Source: CAZHCA01 sp964530825 (lineage in GTDB: Bacteria; Bacteroidota; Bacteroidia; Chitinophagales; Saprospiraceae). From it: a stretch of DNA of 64,000 nt. The notes under the pieces were generated by a model, which was not told the origin of the DNA, ran no database searches, and worked only from the letters and a program-made list of their open reading frames with translations. The stretch lies in the NCBI GenBank assembly GCA_964530825.1, contig CAZHCA010000003.1:226638-290637 (forward strand). The letters run 5' to 3'. Position 1 is the first letter of the stretch. Each line of letters opens with the position of its first letter. The position numbers and the translations under genes were made by a program. Below are positions 34,262 to 43,572 of the stretch, piece after piece.

Positions 34262-37105
34262 TCATTCGACAACCTTAATCCAGCGGCGCGTAACCGACTG
34301 GCCTTCGACCTGTAGTCTAACCCAGTACATACCGGCAGGCAAACCTGTAATGGGTAACTGCATGCGCTGCTCCCGGACATTATCAAAGCGTTGAATATTT
34401 AGTGGTACCCCTAAGGTATTCAGCACTTCTACCTGCACATCGACTGCTTCTGCAAAGGCCATCTCGAGCGTGAGCCGATCCTTAGCCGGGTTAGGGAAAA
34501 GAGAAAGCGCTTCCAGAATTTCGATCCGCCGTACGCTGTTGACCAATCCCACTGAGAAAGATTCCGAATCGGTACAGCCAAATTTATCGGTAACCGTTAC
34601 CGTATAGTTTCCGGCTGCCAGATTTTCAAGCGAGAAGCCGGTTTCACCGGTACTCCACTCGATTGCATACGGTGGCCGTCCGGCTCCGATATTTAAATCA
34701 ACCCGTCCGTCCTCGATTTCTGGAAAGAGTTCGTCTCGTACCAATACGTCCAGGTCCAAAGTCGAGGGGCAATTAATGATTCCCACATCGTCCAGTTGGA
34801 TCAAATAGTCGCCGGCTCCCCAGGAAGCCAGGAACCGCACTTGGATGAAGATATCGGCATATGCCTCCAGACTAACTTTTACGCCGGTCATTTCGGCAGT
34901 AGGCTGGTGTTCATCCCCTGCCAGGGAAAATATAGTCTCATAGTTTGCTCCACAATCCGTAGACACCTGTACCTCAAAAAGATCATCGGCGGTAAGTGTT
35001 GCGGGGGTTTGCTCTCCCAGAATAAAATCGATGAACCGGTACGAAAAAGACAGGGAATCCTGCGCTCCTACCCGGCCAAGCACGGGCGTGACAGCCTCGA
35101 AAATAGTATCTAAAGCGAACAGATTGCCCGACAACAGATTGGTTAGTGACGTATCGTTGTTACTCACTTGTGCATTGTCATCAACTTGCCATTCATTGGG
35201 TACCAGGCCCGTCTCGAAGTCTTCGTAAAATGGCAACGGTAATCCGGTAGCTACTCGCAATAGGGCCGTATCATTCAAAGCGAATCCATCGGGGTCGACC
35301 AACCACGCACGGATGTTGTACAGGCCGGGTTCGGGAAATGAAATCAGCCCGGGGAGGGCAAAATCCACTGTTGCTCCGGCTTCCAGTTCTACATTGGAAG
35401 TATCGATTTGCGTCACGGGCCCGTCGTTCACCTGGAAGGCGATTGTGTAAGCATCGACCGATTCGGCTCCCAGATTACCAATGCGTGCCACGAGGGTATC
35501 GGCAAGTAGGCCGCAAGCAGGTTCCGTGCCGTTGCTCAGGCCCAAGAGTGCCAAGTCATTCTCGCTGGTAACTTTAATGGCTATATTGTCAAATCCGATA
35601 CCCTCACGGTTAGCCGAAAAATCGGATTGGAAGACCAAGCGAATGCGGACCTCACCGGCGCCGGCCGTTCCGACCAGAGTGTTGGCTGCAGTTACCCAGC
35701 CCTCGAAGCCACCATCGCCTCGCCAGACATTTTCATTGGGATCATTATACCAACCTACACCGTCGAAAGCAGAACCTACCTTAGACCAGGTAGCTCCTCC
35801 GTCGGTGGAAGTCTCTACCCAGAGCCGGTCGCAGCAAGACTCCGTATCGACCCACAGATCGAACGACAACTGAGGGTCATTTTCCAACCCCGAAAAGTCG
35901 AGACAAGGCGAAATCAGGTAAGACTGCTCGTTGTTGTTGTAGCTACCGGTCAGGTTAGTCACCCATGCCTTGGTGCCACTTTCTGCACCAAAAATAGCAT
36001 CTCCGGCAGGCCGACCGTAGCTCCAACTGGCATTTTCCGACGAATCGCTAACCGTCCATCCCCCTTGCCAGGCTTCGAAAGTCTCGTGGTACGGAAACTC
36101 GACAATAGTCGGTACACTCACCACGGTAGCGTATGTCGTATCGTTTGTCGGAATCGTGTCGCCTGCTAATAAAGTCCACCCCGCAACCTGATAGACCCCC
36201 GGTTGAGAAAAATCGAATTGCCGGTCGAATTCCAGTAAGTCGATAGAGTCTTTACCTAGCACATCGGTGTAAAACCCATCTCGCGGATCATCGATCGAAA
36301 TGGGCAGACCATTAACGCTGTAGCGAAAAGATACTAAAGACTGGGGTTCTCCTCCGAAGTTCTGAATATGCATCTGGATGGCTTCGCTCGAGGTCAAATC
36401 GCATCCCGTGACTGGGTTGAGAATATCAATGATACCCACGTCCTTGGCCCAGCGCGTACGGAATGGGAATGGCCCGGCGAGGCGGCTGGTATCGCCATTA
36501 GCGCAAAACACCCGCAGGTAAATGTCGTGGGGAAAATATTCGATTAGCCCGGTGAGTTGAGCCTGGTTGGTCATTGTGGATACGGTGCGTCCGCTACCAG
36601 GCGTGAAACCGCGCGGACCATACTCCAACTCATAACGCCCTTCGAGGTCGGAGGGCGTCCAGCTAACCCTTGCTGTGAAAGCCCGGGTATCGAAAATATT
36701 GATGGTATTAACACTGGGCAAAGGACAGGAAGGGCAACCCACTCGAAATGCAAAGGCGATACCCACTTGTGGCCTGGGCCCGTCAGCGAAGAGGATCGTA
36801 CCAACTTGGTCGTACAAGACATACCGTATTTCATCGTCAAATTGCCCCGGAGCAAATCGCAGGCTTACTGAATCTCCATCGAGTAACGGAATTTCAATAA
36901 CACGCCGGCCGCCACCGGGCCCGTCATTCAGGGTATAGGCCGTCTCTATGGCGTTAATCGTTACGGTAAGGGAGGCGCCGTTCCAGCCGTCGGCGGCATC
37001 ATCGATCAACTCGAGGGTGTAAGTACAGGGCACCGTTTGGGCAAAAAGATAAACCGGCAAAAAAACAAGCGCCATCCATGCGGCAACGACGAAGATCTTT
37101 TTCAT
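34262..37105 (-). CDS. Large multidomain T9SS cargo protein, adhesin-like
   Basis: A 947-residue secreted protein. ATG 37105 starts the signal peptide MKKIFVVAAWMALVFLPVYLFAQ. Domains in order: a beta domain (25-125); fibronectin type III-like (about 130-215); a CARDB-like domain starting KDVGIIDILNP (220-320); a MAM/jelly-roll-like domain with FPYHETFEAWQGGW (330-500); a second CARDB-like (NDLALLGLSNG, 505-600); a second jelly-roll (YEDFETGLVPNEW, 610-770); one SprB-like repeat with RPPYAIEWSTGETG and NYTVTVTDKFGCTD (780-850); and a type A sorting domain (SLFPNPAKDRL). Adhesion or matrix building is inferred; no catalytic motif was found. Confidence 0.82.
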   Translation of the reverse strand: MKKIFVVAAWMALVFLPVYLFAQTVPCTYTLELIDDAADGWNGASLTVTINAIETAYTLNDGPGGGRRVIEIPLLDGDSVSLRFAPGQFDDEIRYVLYDQVGTILFADGPRPQVGIAFAFRVGCPSCPLPSVNTINIFDTRAFTARVSWTPSDLEGRYELEYGPRGFTPGSGRTVSTMTNQAQLTGLIEYFPHDIYLRVFCANGDTSRLAGPFPFRTRWAKDVGIIDILNPVTGCDLTSSEAIQMHIQNFGGEPQSLVSFRYSVNGLPISIDDPRDGFYTDVLGKDSIDLLEFDRQFDFSQPGVYQVAGWTLLAGDTIPTNDTTYATVVSVPTIVEFPYHETFEAWQGGWTVSDSSENASWSYGRPAGDAIFGAESGTKAWVTNLTGSYNNNEQSYLISPCLDFSGLENDPQLSFDLWVDTESCCDRLWVETSTDGGATWSKVGSAFDGVGWYNDPNENVWRGDGGFEGWVTAANTLVGTAGAGEVRIRLVFQSDFSANREGIGFDNIAIKVTSENDLALLGLSNGTEPACGLLADTLVARIGNLGAESVDAYTIAFQVNDGPVTQIDTSNVELEAGATVDFALPGLISFPEPGLYNIRAWLVDPDGFALNDTALLRVATGLPLPFYEDFETGLVPNEWQVDDNAQVSNNDTSLTNLLSGNLFALDTIFEAVTPVLGRVGAQDSLSFSYRFIDFILGEQTPATLTADDLFEVQVSTDCGANYETIFSLAGDEHQPTAEMTGVKVSLEAYADIFIQVRFLASWGAGDYLIQLDDVGIINCPSTLDLDVLVRDELFPEIEDGRVDLNIGAGRPPYAIEWSTGETGFSLENLAAGNYTVTVTDKFGCTDSESFSVGLVNSVRRIEILEALSLFPNPAKDRLTLEMAFAEAVDVQVEVLNTLGVPLNIQRFDNVREQRMQLPITGLPAGMYWVRLQVEGQSVTRRWIKVVE

Positions 37106-37403
37106 AATAAGCCATTTTCGATTAACCAGCATACTATCGGAGAGCTCCAGTGCTGGGAAGGAAGCCACCGGCACGTTAGGGAGAAAGCCCTGATATCAAG
37201 CTACAGCAGCCCGCTCAATTTAACCAAAAAATCGTTTTTTCCAGGCTTTCTACACGACCGCAAAACACAAGATGCCCCTTCCGTCACATAACTTACAATC
37301 CCATAAACCTTTTTTTAAACCCGCTGTTAGGCTGTAGTTATCACCACCGGTATTTCAAGCCGTTGTTTTTTTTCTAAAGCCTTGAAAATAAGGTCCTTCT
37401 ATT

Positions 37404-38288
37404 GTGGCGATCTATTCGATAAAAGACTTGGAAAAGTTGTCGGGGATTAAGGCTCATACGATACGGATATGGGAGCAGCGCTACAATATCATCAATCCAA
37501 AGCGCACCAAAACCAATATCCGATACTATCAAGATGAAGACTTGAAGTACCTGCTAAATATTGCCCTCCTTAACAAAAACGGCATCAAGATCTCGAAAAT
37601 CGCGAAGATGTCAAAGCAGGATATCGCAGAGAAGGTTTCAGCCATTTCCGAAATCAATTTCGAATATGCTACCCAACTGGATGCTCTAACCATTTCGATG
37701 ATTGAAATGGACAAATCGAAGTTCGACCGCATTATCGACACCAATATTCAACAATTGGGCTTCGAACGCACCATGGTCGAAATCATCTACCCCTTCCTCG
37801 ACAAGCTGAGCGTATTGTGGCTGACCGGATCGATCAACCCCGTGCAGGAGAACTTTATGAGCTTTCTGATCCGGCAAAAAATCATTGTGGCCATCGATCG
37901 TGAGCCCTACAACCCTACGCCTGACTCACGCACCTTCATGTTGTACCTGCCCGAAGGGGAAAAGCAGGAACTCACGCTACTTTTCATGCACTACCTCCTT
38001 CGTGCCCGCCAGCATAATGTCATCTATTTAGGTCAGGATATTTCACTCACCGACCTCAAAGATGCCGTAGCGATTCAGCCACCCGATTATATCTTTACGC
38101 TAATCACCGAGACCTTCAGTCAAGAGCCTGTACAAAAATACATTGACCGCCTGTCGGAAAATTTTTCCGGCTGCGAAATGCTGTTATCCGGATACCAGGT
38201 GGTTGCACAACCGGTTAAAACACCGCCTAACGTGCATGTTTTACAGAGCCTGGATCAAACCCTGGCTTTCCTCGGCAGTCATCAGTAA
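37404..38288 (+). CDS. MerR-family regulator with degenerate B12-binding domain
   Basis: A 294-residue CarH/LitR-type architecture. The MerR helix-turn-helix is at 1-70 (YSIKDLEKLSGIKAHTIRIWEQRY). A helical cap (about 80-170) and a Rossmann-like cobalamin domain (about 175-290) follow. In light-sensing relatives the domain holds GExHxxG, whose His binds cobalt. Here it reads GEKQEL (185-190), with Gln188 in place of His, so canonical base-on B12 binding looks lost, though YLGQDISLTDL is kept. The start is GTG. It lies just upstream of the degenerate acyl-CoA-synthetase gene, on the same strand. Confidence 0.82.
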   Translation: MAIYSIKDLEKLSGIKAHTIRIWEQRYNIINPKRTKTNIRYYQDEDLKYLLNIALLNKNGIKISKIAKMSKQDIAEKVSAISEINFEYATQLDALTISMIEMDKSKFDRIIDTNIQQLGFERTMVEIIYPFLDKLSVLWLTGSINPVQENFMSFLIRQKIIVAIDREPYNPTPDSRTFMLYLPEGEKQELTLLFMHYLLRARQHNVIYLGQDISLTDLKDAVAIQPPDYIFTLITETFSQEPVQKYIDRLSENFSGCEMLLSGYQVVAQPVKTPPNVHVLQSLDQTLAFLGSHQ

Positions 38289-38373
38289 TTTGCCCGGCGT
38301 TTGCATTCCGTTAGAAAAAATCGCTATTTTTTAGCTTTACACCTAGAGAACTCGTTACCGGATTCCCTGACCC

Positions 38374-40071
38374 ATGCAAATTCGTCGCCTTTTTGATATT
38401 CCAGCGTATCAGGAAATAAATTATCCGCAGCGCACTGCCCTTGCCTACCGCGATAGTATGCGCTGGCGTAAGTATGCTACCCACGATATTGCCAATCGGG
38501 TTGATACCTATAGCGCCGGACTTCTCGAATTAGGTGCACAGCGAGGCGAGCTTGCAGCCCTGCTGGCAGATTCCGGCCATCCGGATTGGGTCTTTTTGGA
38601 TTTAGCATTGCAGCAAATCGGATTGGTAGTGCTCCCCCTGCACGCAGATTGGTCGGTCGCGCGTCTGCAAGCTATCCTGGACCGGGAGGAGATAAAGTGG
38701 TGCTTCGTACAAAACCGCGAGACGTATGAAAAAATTGATCGCTTGCGCTCAAAGCTGGTTCACCTGCGGGCAATATATGCCCTGCATCCCTTACCCGATA
38801 AGCCCAATATCGATCAATTGCGCCAGCCCCCTACCGGAAAACACCTAGAAGCCATTCAGTCACGCCGGGCATCCGTGCATTCGGACGATACCGCTTTGCT
38901 CTTCTGTAAGGAAAGTATGGAAGGTGACGATGGCCTGCTAGCTGTGACACACCGCCAAATAATCGGGCAAATTCTGGCTTTAACAGAAGCGCTACCTATC
39001 CACTGTGATAATCGGGCGGTGAGTCTGCTGCCCCCCAACTTACTTTATGAACGCATCTTACAGTACACTTACCTCGCCCAGGGTGTCGGTATCTTTTTCA
39101 GTAGTCGCCCCAATCGGATACTGGAAGAGATGCGGGAAATCCGACCGCATTTCGCCTTGCTTTCCCCTCCTCAATTAAAGCAATTGTATAGGCGTATCCG
39201 CCAGCAAGGTGCGTCGGGCATACACCCGGAAAAGGGAATGGTTCGCTGGGCTGTTAAGCTAGGCGAAGAATACGGCCTGCGCCGGCGCAGTTCCCTTTGG
39301 TACTGGCTGAAACTCACGGTGGCCAACACCCTGGTCTACCGATATTGGCGCCAGCGGATGGGAGGTAAAATCGAAGCTTTGCTGGTTGCGGGCGATATGC
39401 CTAATCCCTACCTGGTTCGATTGTTTTCGGCCACAGGGCTGGACGTGCGTACGGCGCTTTTTCTTCCCGAATACCGGGGCTTTTTGGCCATGGGCGAGTA
39501 CGGCAGGCAGACCCAGTCGCCACTCGCCCTGAGCCGTCTGCTACCCGGTTTGAGTCTGCGTATCGCCGCGGGGAATAACACGGGACGCATCGAAATACAA
39601 ACCCGAATGGAGTCAACCGCAGATTGGCATCCAACCTCACTTATCGGCCAAGAAGACCGGCAAGGATGGATAGTGCCCATTGGGGTCGAATCGGAGTTCA
39701 TCAGATTGCAAGACGGCAGTATTGTCAATCCGCGTCCCATCGAACAATTGCTTGAACTCCACCCAGAGGTAGAACACGCCCTGGTTGTTGGAGCGGGTCG
39801 CCTGCAACCTGCGGTTTTGATCGTTCCTTCAAAAGCCAACACCTTCGAACCTTCACCTGCTTCCTCGGAACTTACCGCGCTCCTGAACGATCATATCGAG
39901 AAAATAAATTCCATGTTCGAAAACCAGCCAGCTATCCACGCTTTTCGTATAATCGAAGAAAGTTGGACGATTGAATCCGGAAATCTCCTGAGCAACCAAG
40001 CGCCCAATCGGCAATTCATCCTGGAGCGCAATCGTCGATTGATTGAAACCCTGTATGCAACAAACCTTTAA
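38374..40071 (+). CDS. Degenerate acyl-CoA synthetase-fold protein (probable pseudoenzyme)
   Basis: A 565-residue protein with the layout of long-chain acyl-CoA synthetases. The N-terminal part has RTALAYRDSMRWRKYATHD and AALLADSGHPDWVFLDLALQQIG, matching FadD-type enzymes. All catalytic signatures are changed: the ATP-binding YTSGTTGxPKG is LLFCKESMEGDDG (about 174-187), the YGxTE adenylate motif is FLPEYRG (about 363), and the C-terminal catalytic Lys region (LKxxR) is LLSNQAPNRQ. It therefore probably cannot adenylate. It sits 8 bp before a secreted CotH-like gene, so the two may act together. It could instead bind acyl chains as a sensor or scaffold. Confidence 0.75.
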   Translation: MQIRRLFDIPAYQEINYPQRTALAYRDSMRWRKYATHDIANRVDTYSAGLLELGAQRGELAALLADSGHPDWVFLDLALQQIGLVVLPLHADWSVARLQAILDREEIKWCFVQNRETYEKIDRLRSKLVHLRAIYALHPLPDKPNIDQLRQPPTGKHLEAIQSRRASVHSDDTALLFCKESMEGDDGLLAVTHRQIIGQILALTEALPIHCDNRAVSLLPPNLLYERILQYTYLAQGVGIFFSSRPNRILEEMREIRPHFALLSPPQLKQLYRRIRQQGASGIHPEKGMVRWAVKLGEEYGLRRRSSLWYWLKLTVANTLVYRYWRQRMGGKIEALLVAGDMPNPYLVRLFSATGLDVRTALFLPEYRGFLAMGEYGRQTQSPLALSRLLPGLSLRIAAGNNTGRIEIQTRMESTADWHPTSLIGQEDRQGWIVPIGVESEFIRLQDGSIVNPRPIEQLLELHPEVEHALVVGAGRLQPAVLIVPSKANTFEPSPASSELTALLNDHIEKINSMFENQPAIHAFRIIEESWTIESGNLLSNQAPNRQFILERNRRLIETLYATNL

Positions 40072-40079
40072 GGAAAAGA

Positions 40080-41147
40080 ATGAAGTCCAATGTTTATCCC
40101 CAAAAAACCAAGCGAATCTGGATGCTGGCTTGCCTGCTGTACAGCGGTTTACCGCTTTTCGGTCAACCAGTCCCCGCCGAAGAGGCTAAAGTGCCCTCTG
40201 TTTTAGAATATTTCATAGCGCAAAGTGGCGAGGTCCTCGAAATGAAACTGGTGACCGATCTTAAAAGGTTAGACAAGGAGCGAGCCGAAGAACCCTATCT
40301 GCCGGCTTTGTTATCAGTACATCTGAACGATCTGGGCGTCGTAAAAATGGAAGTAAAAATTAAAGCACGTGGTAAGACACGGAAAGAACTGTGTGATCTC
40401 CCACCTGTCAAGCTCAATTTTCCCAAAGATATGATCAACCTCATGGGAATGGACATGCGCTACGATAAGGTAAAAGTGGTCTTGACCTGCCGGTCCCGGA
40501 AAAACTATCCGGCGTACTTGTTCCGGGAGCACCTAGCCTATCTGATCTACAACCATATAGCCCCTGAGCGCAGTCTGCGGGTTCAACTGGTTCGCTTTCA
40601 ATTAGTGGATCTTGACCATCCTCGACAATCCGAGACACTCTATGGATTTCTAGTAGAAGATGAAGATGAAATGGCCGACCGGCTGGATGCGTCAATCACG
40701 AATTCTATTCCCCGCACTCCCAATCCGGTTGATCCGCGTCATTATTTTCGGTTTGCCCTATTTCAATACATGATCGGCAACACGGACTGGAGTCTGAGTA
40801 ACAGTCACAATGTACAGATCCTGCAACCTAAGGGAGAAGAACAGATTGTGCTCGTGCCCTATGATTTTGATTACTCCGGTATCGTCAATGCCGATTATGC
40901 GGTTCCGCACCGGTCGATTCCGATTGAGGCGGTTACAGAGCGCTATTACAAAGGGAACGTGGTATCGAAAGATATTCTCCAGGAAGAGCTTCATTACTTT
41001 GCATTAATGGAACCTACCATTAGACAACTCGTTGAGCAATACCCCTATCTTGAACCAGAAGACCGGTCGGCCATGTGGGGTTTTCTTTCGGGCTTTTTCG
41101 AGTTGTTAAAAAATGAGGAGGCGATGCGGAAATCGCTGCGTTATTAA
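40080..41147 (+). CDS. Secreted CotH-kinase-like protein
   Basis: A 355-residue protein with a signal peptide (about 10-29, ending LFGQP). The layout resembles the CotH atypical kinase fold: an N-terminal strand with KIKARGKTRKELCDLPPVKL near 93-112; REHLAYLIYNHI and LYGFLVEDEDEMADR near 150-200, like the CotH G-x-Y-x-x-x-E segment; GNTDWSLSN near 233; and VPYDFDYSG near 258, like the CotH NxD and WDxD metal motifs. Similarity is by pattern only, so the kinase call is tentative. The ATG has an AGGAAAAG Shine-Dalgarno-like sequence, and the gene follows the degenerate acyl-CoA synthetase gene by 8 bp. Confidence 0.6.
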   Translation: MKSNVYPQKTKRIWMLACLLYSGLPLFGQPVPAEEAKVPSVLEYFIAQSGEVLEMKLVTDLKRLDKERAEEPYLPALLSVHLNDLGVVKMEVKIKARGKTRKELCDLPPVKLNFPKDMINLMGMDMRYDKVKVVLTCRSRKNYPAYLFREHLAYLIYNHIAPERSLRVQLVRFQLVDLDHPRQSETLYGFLVEDEDEMADRLDASITNSIPRTPNPVDPRHYFRFALFQYMIGNTDWSLSNSHNVQILQPKGEEQIVLVPYDFDYSGIVNADYAVPHRSIPIEAVTERYYKGNVVSKDILQEELHYFALMEPTIRQLVEQYPYLEPEDRSAMWGFLSGFFELLKNEEAMRKSLRY

Positions 41148-41159
41148 CGAGACAAAAGC

Positions 41160-41291
41160 TTACTGAGTAGCGTTTATAAAGTTGAAATTATAGTTGTAGA
41201 CGTATACTACGAGAATGATAAAAAGCAGAAAGCCAATGATTGCGAACATTAAGCAATATCCTTTCCTGCCTACATTTTGAATCTCAGACAT
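41160..41291 (-). CDS. 43-residue single-span membrane microprotein
   Basis: A short frame read from ATG 41291 to the stop at 41160-41162. It encodes 12 polar residues (MSEIQNVGRKGY), one hydrophobic helix of about 18 residues rich in Ile, Leu, Phe and Val (14-31), and a short Asn/Tyr-rich end. The upstream sequence is AT-rich, with a weak AAAAAG. The composition is that of a real membrane peptide rather than chance, but conservation cannot be judged. It is convergent with the CotH-like gene and downstream of the ppiD terminator. Confidence 0.5.
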   Translation of the reverse strand: MSEIQNVGRKGYCLMFAIIGFLLFIILVVYVYNYNFNFINATQ

Positions 41292-41346
41292 GGCAAATGT
41301 TTTTTATCTTTTTTAGCCCTGGCAAATATGCAAAAAAACCGGGATT

Positions 41347-41392
41347 AAAATGTAGAACGCCGGGGAGCTGCTGCCCCGGCGTTTTACATTTT
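41347..41392. terminator. Strong bidirectional terminator hairpin
   Basis: AAAATGTA-g-AACGCCGGGG (41347-41365) pairs with CCCCGGCGTT-t-TACATTTT (41374-41392) around an 8-nt loop. The stem of 18 pairs has one mismatch and ends in T-rich sequence on both strands. It follows the ppiD stop by 32 bp on the minus strand. Confidence 0.85.
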
Positions 41393-41423
41393 ACAACTGG
41401 CTGGCGGATTGGCCAGAAGCGAT

Positions 41424-43535
41424 TTAGTAGAACCGCGATCGGTTATCCTTAATGTCGGCCTCTTCCTTCATAGCTTGCATGAGGTTGTTCCGCACCTGTG
41501 AGCGATCCTGAGCAGCCATATTGCGGCGCAGCTCCGGTAGGTTGGAAGCGGAGGATGGCAAAGACTTACGCAGCAATTTAACCACGAAAACGCCGGAATT
41601 ACCCACAATGGGTCCGGTCATTTGGTCAGTCTGTAGCTGGTAAGCTTCGCCGAGCACTTTAGGCTCGTTTCCCAACTGCGGTACGAAAGAGCTGCTGAAT
41701 TGAACGCTGCGCACAGTATCGAGCAACTGGTCAAACTCTTCGGCCACCTGTTCCACTGACTTGCCGGCCATGCTTTCCTTTAGCATTTCGCCTTTTTTCT
41801 TGTTGATGACCAGGGGCTCGATATCCTCCTTCACGTCATCGACCTTGGGCAGGCCTTTGGGAATAATGTTATCCAGGGTAGCGACCACGTATTTATCGTC
41901 GTAGTATTCCTGCCGGTTCTGGTATTCGTAGATCTGTGCGGAAACTTCTCCGATTTTGGCTTCATTAAACGCCCAGAGGATCATATCGCGGGAGGATTGC
42001 CCGGCGCCCAGGTTACCGACCGAATAATCGTTGATGCTGAGTGGGCGCGATTTTTCCAGGCTCAGTTCCGGCCGCTCGGAAATACTTTGTTCAAGGGATT
42101 CCTGAGTTCTATTATCCCGGACAAATTGCAGCACTTCGTCATAAACCGCCTTCTGGGTTTCGTCAGAAGGAATGATGGATTGAGATAACAGGGCCAGACG
42201 TACCCCCTCTTCGTTGTTGATGAATTTTTTATCCGTTACTTCCACCAGGTGCAGGCCAAATTGGGTCAGGATGGTGTAGAGCGTATCTTGGTCGGCGTAG
42301 AAGAAAATCAAATCATTGAAGGGCTGTACCATCTGGTTGGGCCCGGCAAAGCCGAGGTCACCCCCTTTGAAGCGCGTACCGTCAGTACCGTAATTGGCCG
42401 CCAGAGTGTCCCAGGAATGCGTGCCCGCCTCCAGCAGGTTTTTCAGGCTATCGACCAATTGCTGGGCTGCAATGAGATCTTCCTGGGTCTGCACGGGACG
42501 CAGGATATGGCGCGCCCGGACGGAGTCGGGAATCACTTTGCGGTCTATGACCTTCACGGCCCGGTAAGCATTAGACTCCATGTAAGGGCCGTAAACCGAC
42601 CCGATTTCCATGTTGAATACCGTATCGGAGATGAAAGGGCTGATCTGATCCCGCTTGAGGTATTGTCCGTTGAGTTCGCCGTAATTGCGTTCAATGAAGG
42701 CGGTGTCTTCATCGGTAGATTCAAACTCGGGGATCAATTCTTCGATGCTGCTACGCCACAGGGTAGAGTCGGCGCCGGTAGGTTCGACGTCGAACACTAC
42801 GTAGCCGAGGCGACGTGTCTCTTCTTCTTTTTCGAATCGCTTCCGGTTCTGCTGAATAAAATTTTTGAAATCAGCATCAGATAAGACGACTTCGGTGTTG
42901 TCAATCTCGTCATAAGGTACTTTTACGTAAGCCATATCCATGGTGGCCGCCTGTTCTTCGTACTTCATTTGCGCCATCCAGGTGGGCGTGTACATCCCCT
43001 TCTGGACGATCGTCATCAGTTTGGTCTGCAACCGGTCTTTAATGATTTCGTTCTCCTGCACCTTCCAGTAAGACCGCATGGTGGGGTCGGTGAACTGATT
43101 GTTTTGAATAGCCGTCCGGATTTGATTGAGCTGATTGCGATCGACCTGTCCCGTATTGGGGTTCGTGAAGCGCTGTGTAATAATGGGGCTGGGATTGGGA
43201 CCAAATTGGAGGTCGATGAGTTCCTCTTTGGTCACGGCAAGGCCCAGTGCCTCCGCCTCTTTTTCAATGATGGCTTTTTCGACGAAATAATTCCACAGGG
43301 CATCTCGGCGAGAGAAAACGTCAGTTGTGCTATTGTTGTATAAAATGCTTTCGGTACGATTGAAGTCGTTCCAATTTAGCTTATTGCCCTCAATCTCGCC
43401 CATGGTCGACATATTGCCGGCGAAGATGCTTTGCTGGCCGGAGGTCATATCCATTACAATAAACCCACCCAGACCCAGGGCAATCAATACCACGAGTAAC
43501 CAGGAGTTTTTTCTAATCTTTCCAATCAGCGCCAT
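41424..43535 (-). CDS. ppiD: Peptidylprolyl isomerase, PpiD/SurA-like
   Basis: A 703-residue periplasmic folding factor anchored by one N-terminal helix (about 10-28, LLVVLIALGLGGFIVMDM). The SurA_N-like chaperone part is at about 35-230. A parvulin-type domain starts near 338 with RARHILRP and contains FKGGDLGFAGPNQMVQPFNDLIF and FGLHLVEVTDKK. A second degenerate parvulin-like stretch follows, to about 690. It starts at ATG 43535 (MALIGKIRKNSW), the usual start; the frame is open 48 bp upstream. It assists outer-membrane protein folding. A 15-bp palindrome lies just upstream. Confidence 0.9.
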   Translation of the reverse strand: MALIGKIRKNSWLLVVLIALGLGGFIVMDMTSGQQSIFAGNMSTMGEIEGNKLNWNDFNRTESILYNNSTTDVFSRRDALWNYFVEKAIIEKEAEALGLAVTKEELIDLQFGPNPSPIITQRFTNPNTGQVDRNQLNQIRTAIQNNQFTDPTMRSYWKVQENEIIKDRLQTKLMTIVQKGMYTPTWMAQMKYEEQAATMDMAYVKVPYDEIDNTEVVLSDADFKNFIQQNRKRFEKEEETRRLGYVVFDVEPTGADSTLWRSSIEELIPEFESTDEDTAFIERNYGELNGQYLKRDQISPFISDTVFNMEIGSVYGPYMESNAYRAVKVIDRKVIPDSVRARHILRPVQTQEDLIAAQQLVDSLKNLLEAGTHSWDTLAANYGTDGTRFKGGDLGFAGPNQMVQPFNDLIFFYADQDTLYTILTQFGLHLVEVTDKKFINNEEGVRLALLSQSIIPSDETQKAVYDEVLQFVRDNRTQESLEQSISERPELSLEKSRPLSINDYSVGNLGAGQSSRDMILWAFNEAKIGEVSAQIYEYQNRQEYYDDKYVVATLDNIIPKGLPKVDDVKEDIEPLVINKKKGEMLKESMAGKSVEQVAEEFDQLLDTVRSVQFSSSFVPQLGNEPKVLGEAYQLQTDQMTGPIVGNSGVFVVKLLRKSLPSSASNLPELRRNMAAQDRSQVRNNLMQAMKEEADIKDNRSRFY

Positions 43536-43572
43536 TATTATTGCTATTGATAAGTTACAAAAGTGCGGACAT

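Noticed and set aside
38374..40071. Ordinary long-chain fatty acid-CoA ligase (fadD)
   Set aside because: The overall similarity is clear, but the ATP-binding loop, the adenylate motif and the C-terminal Lys region are all absent, so an active ligase cannot be supported.
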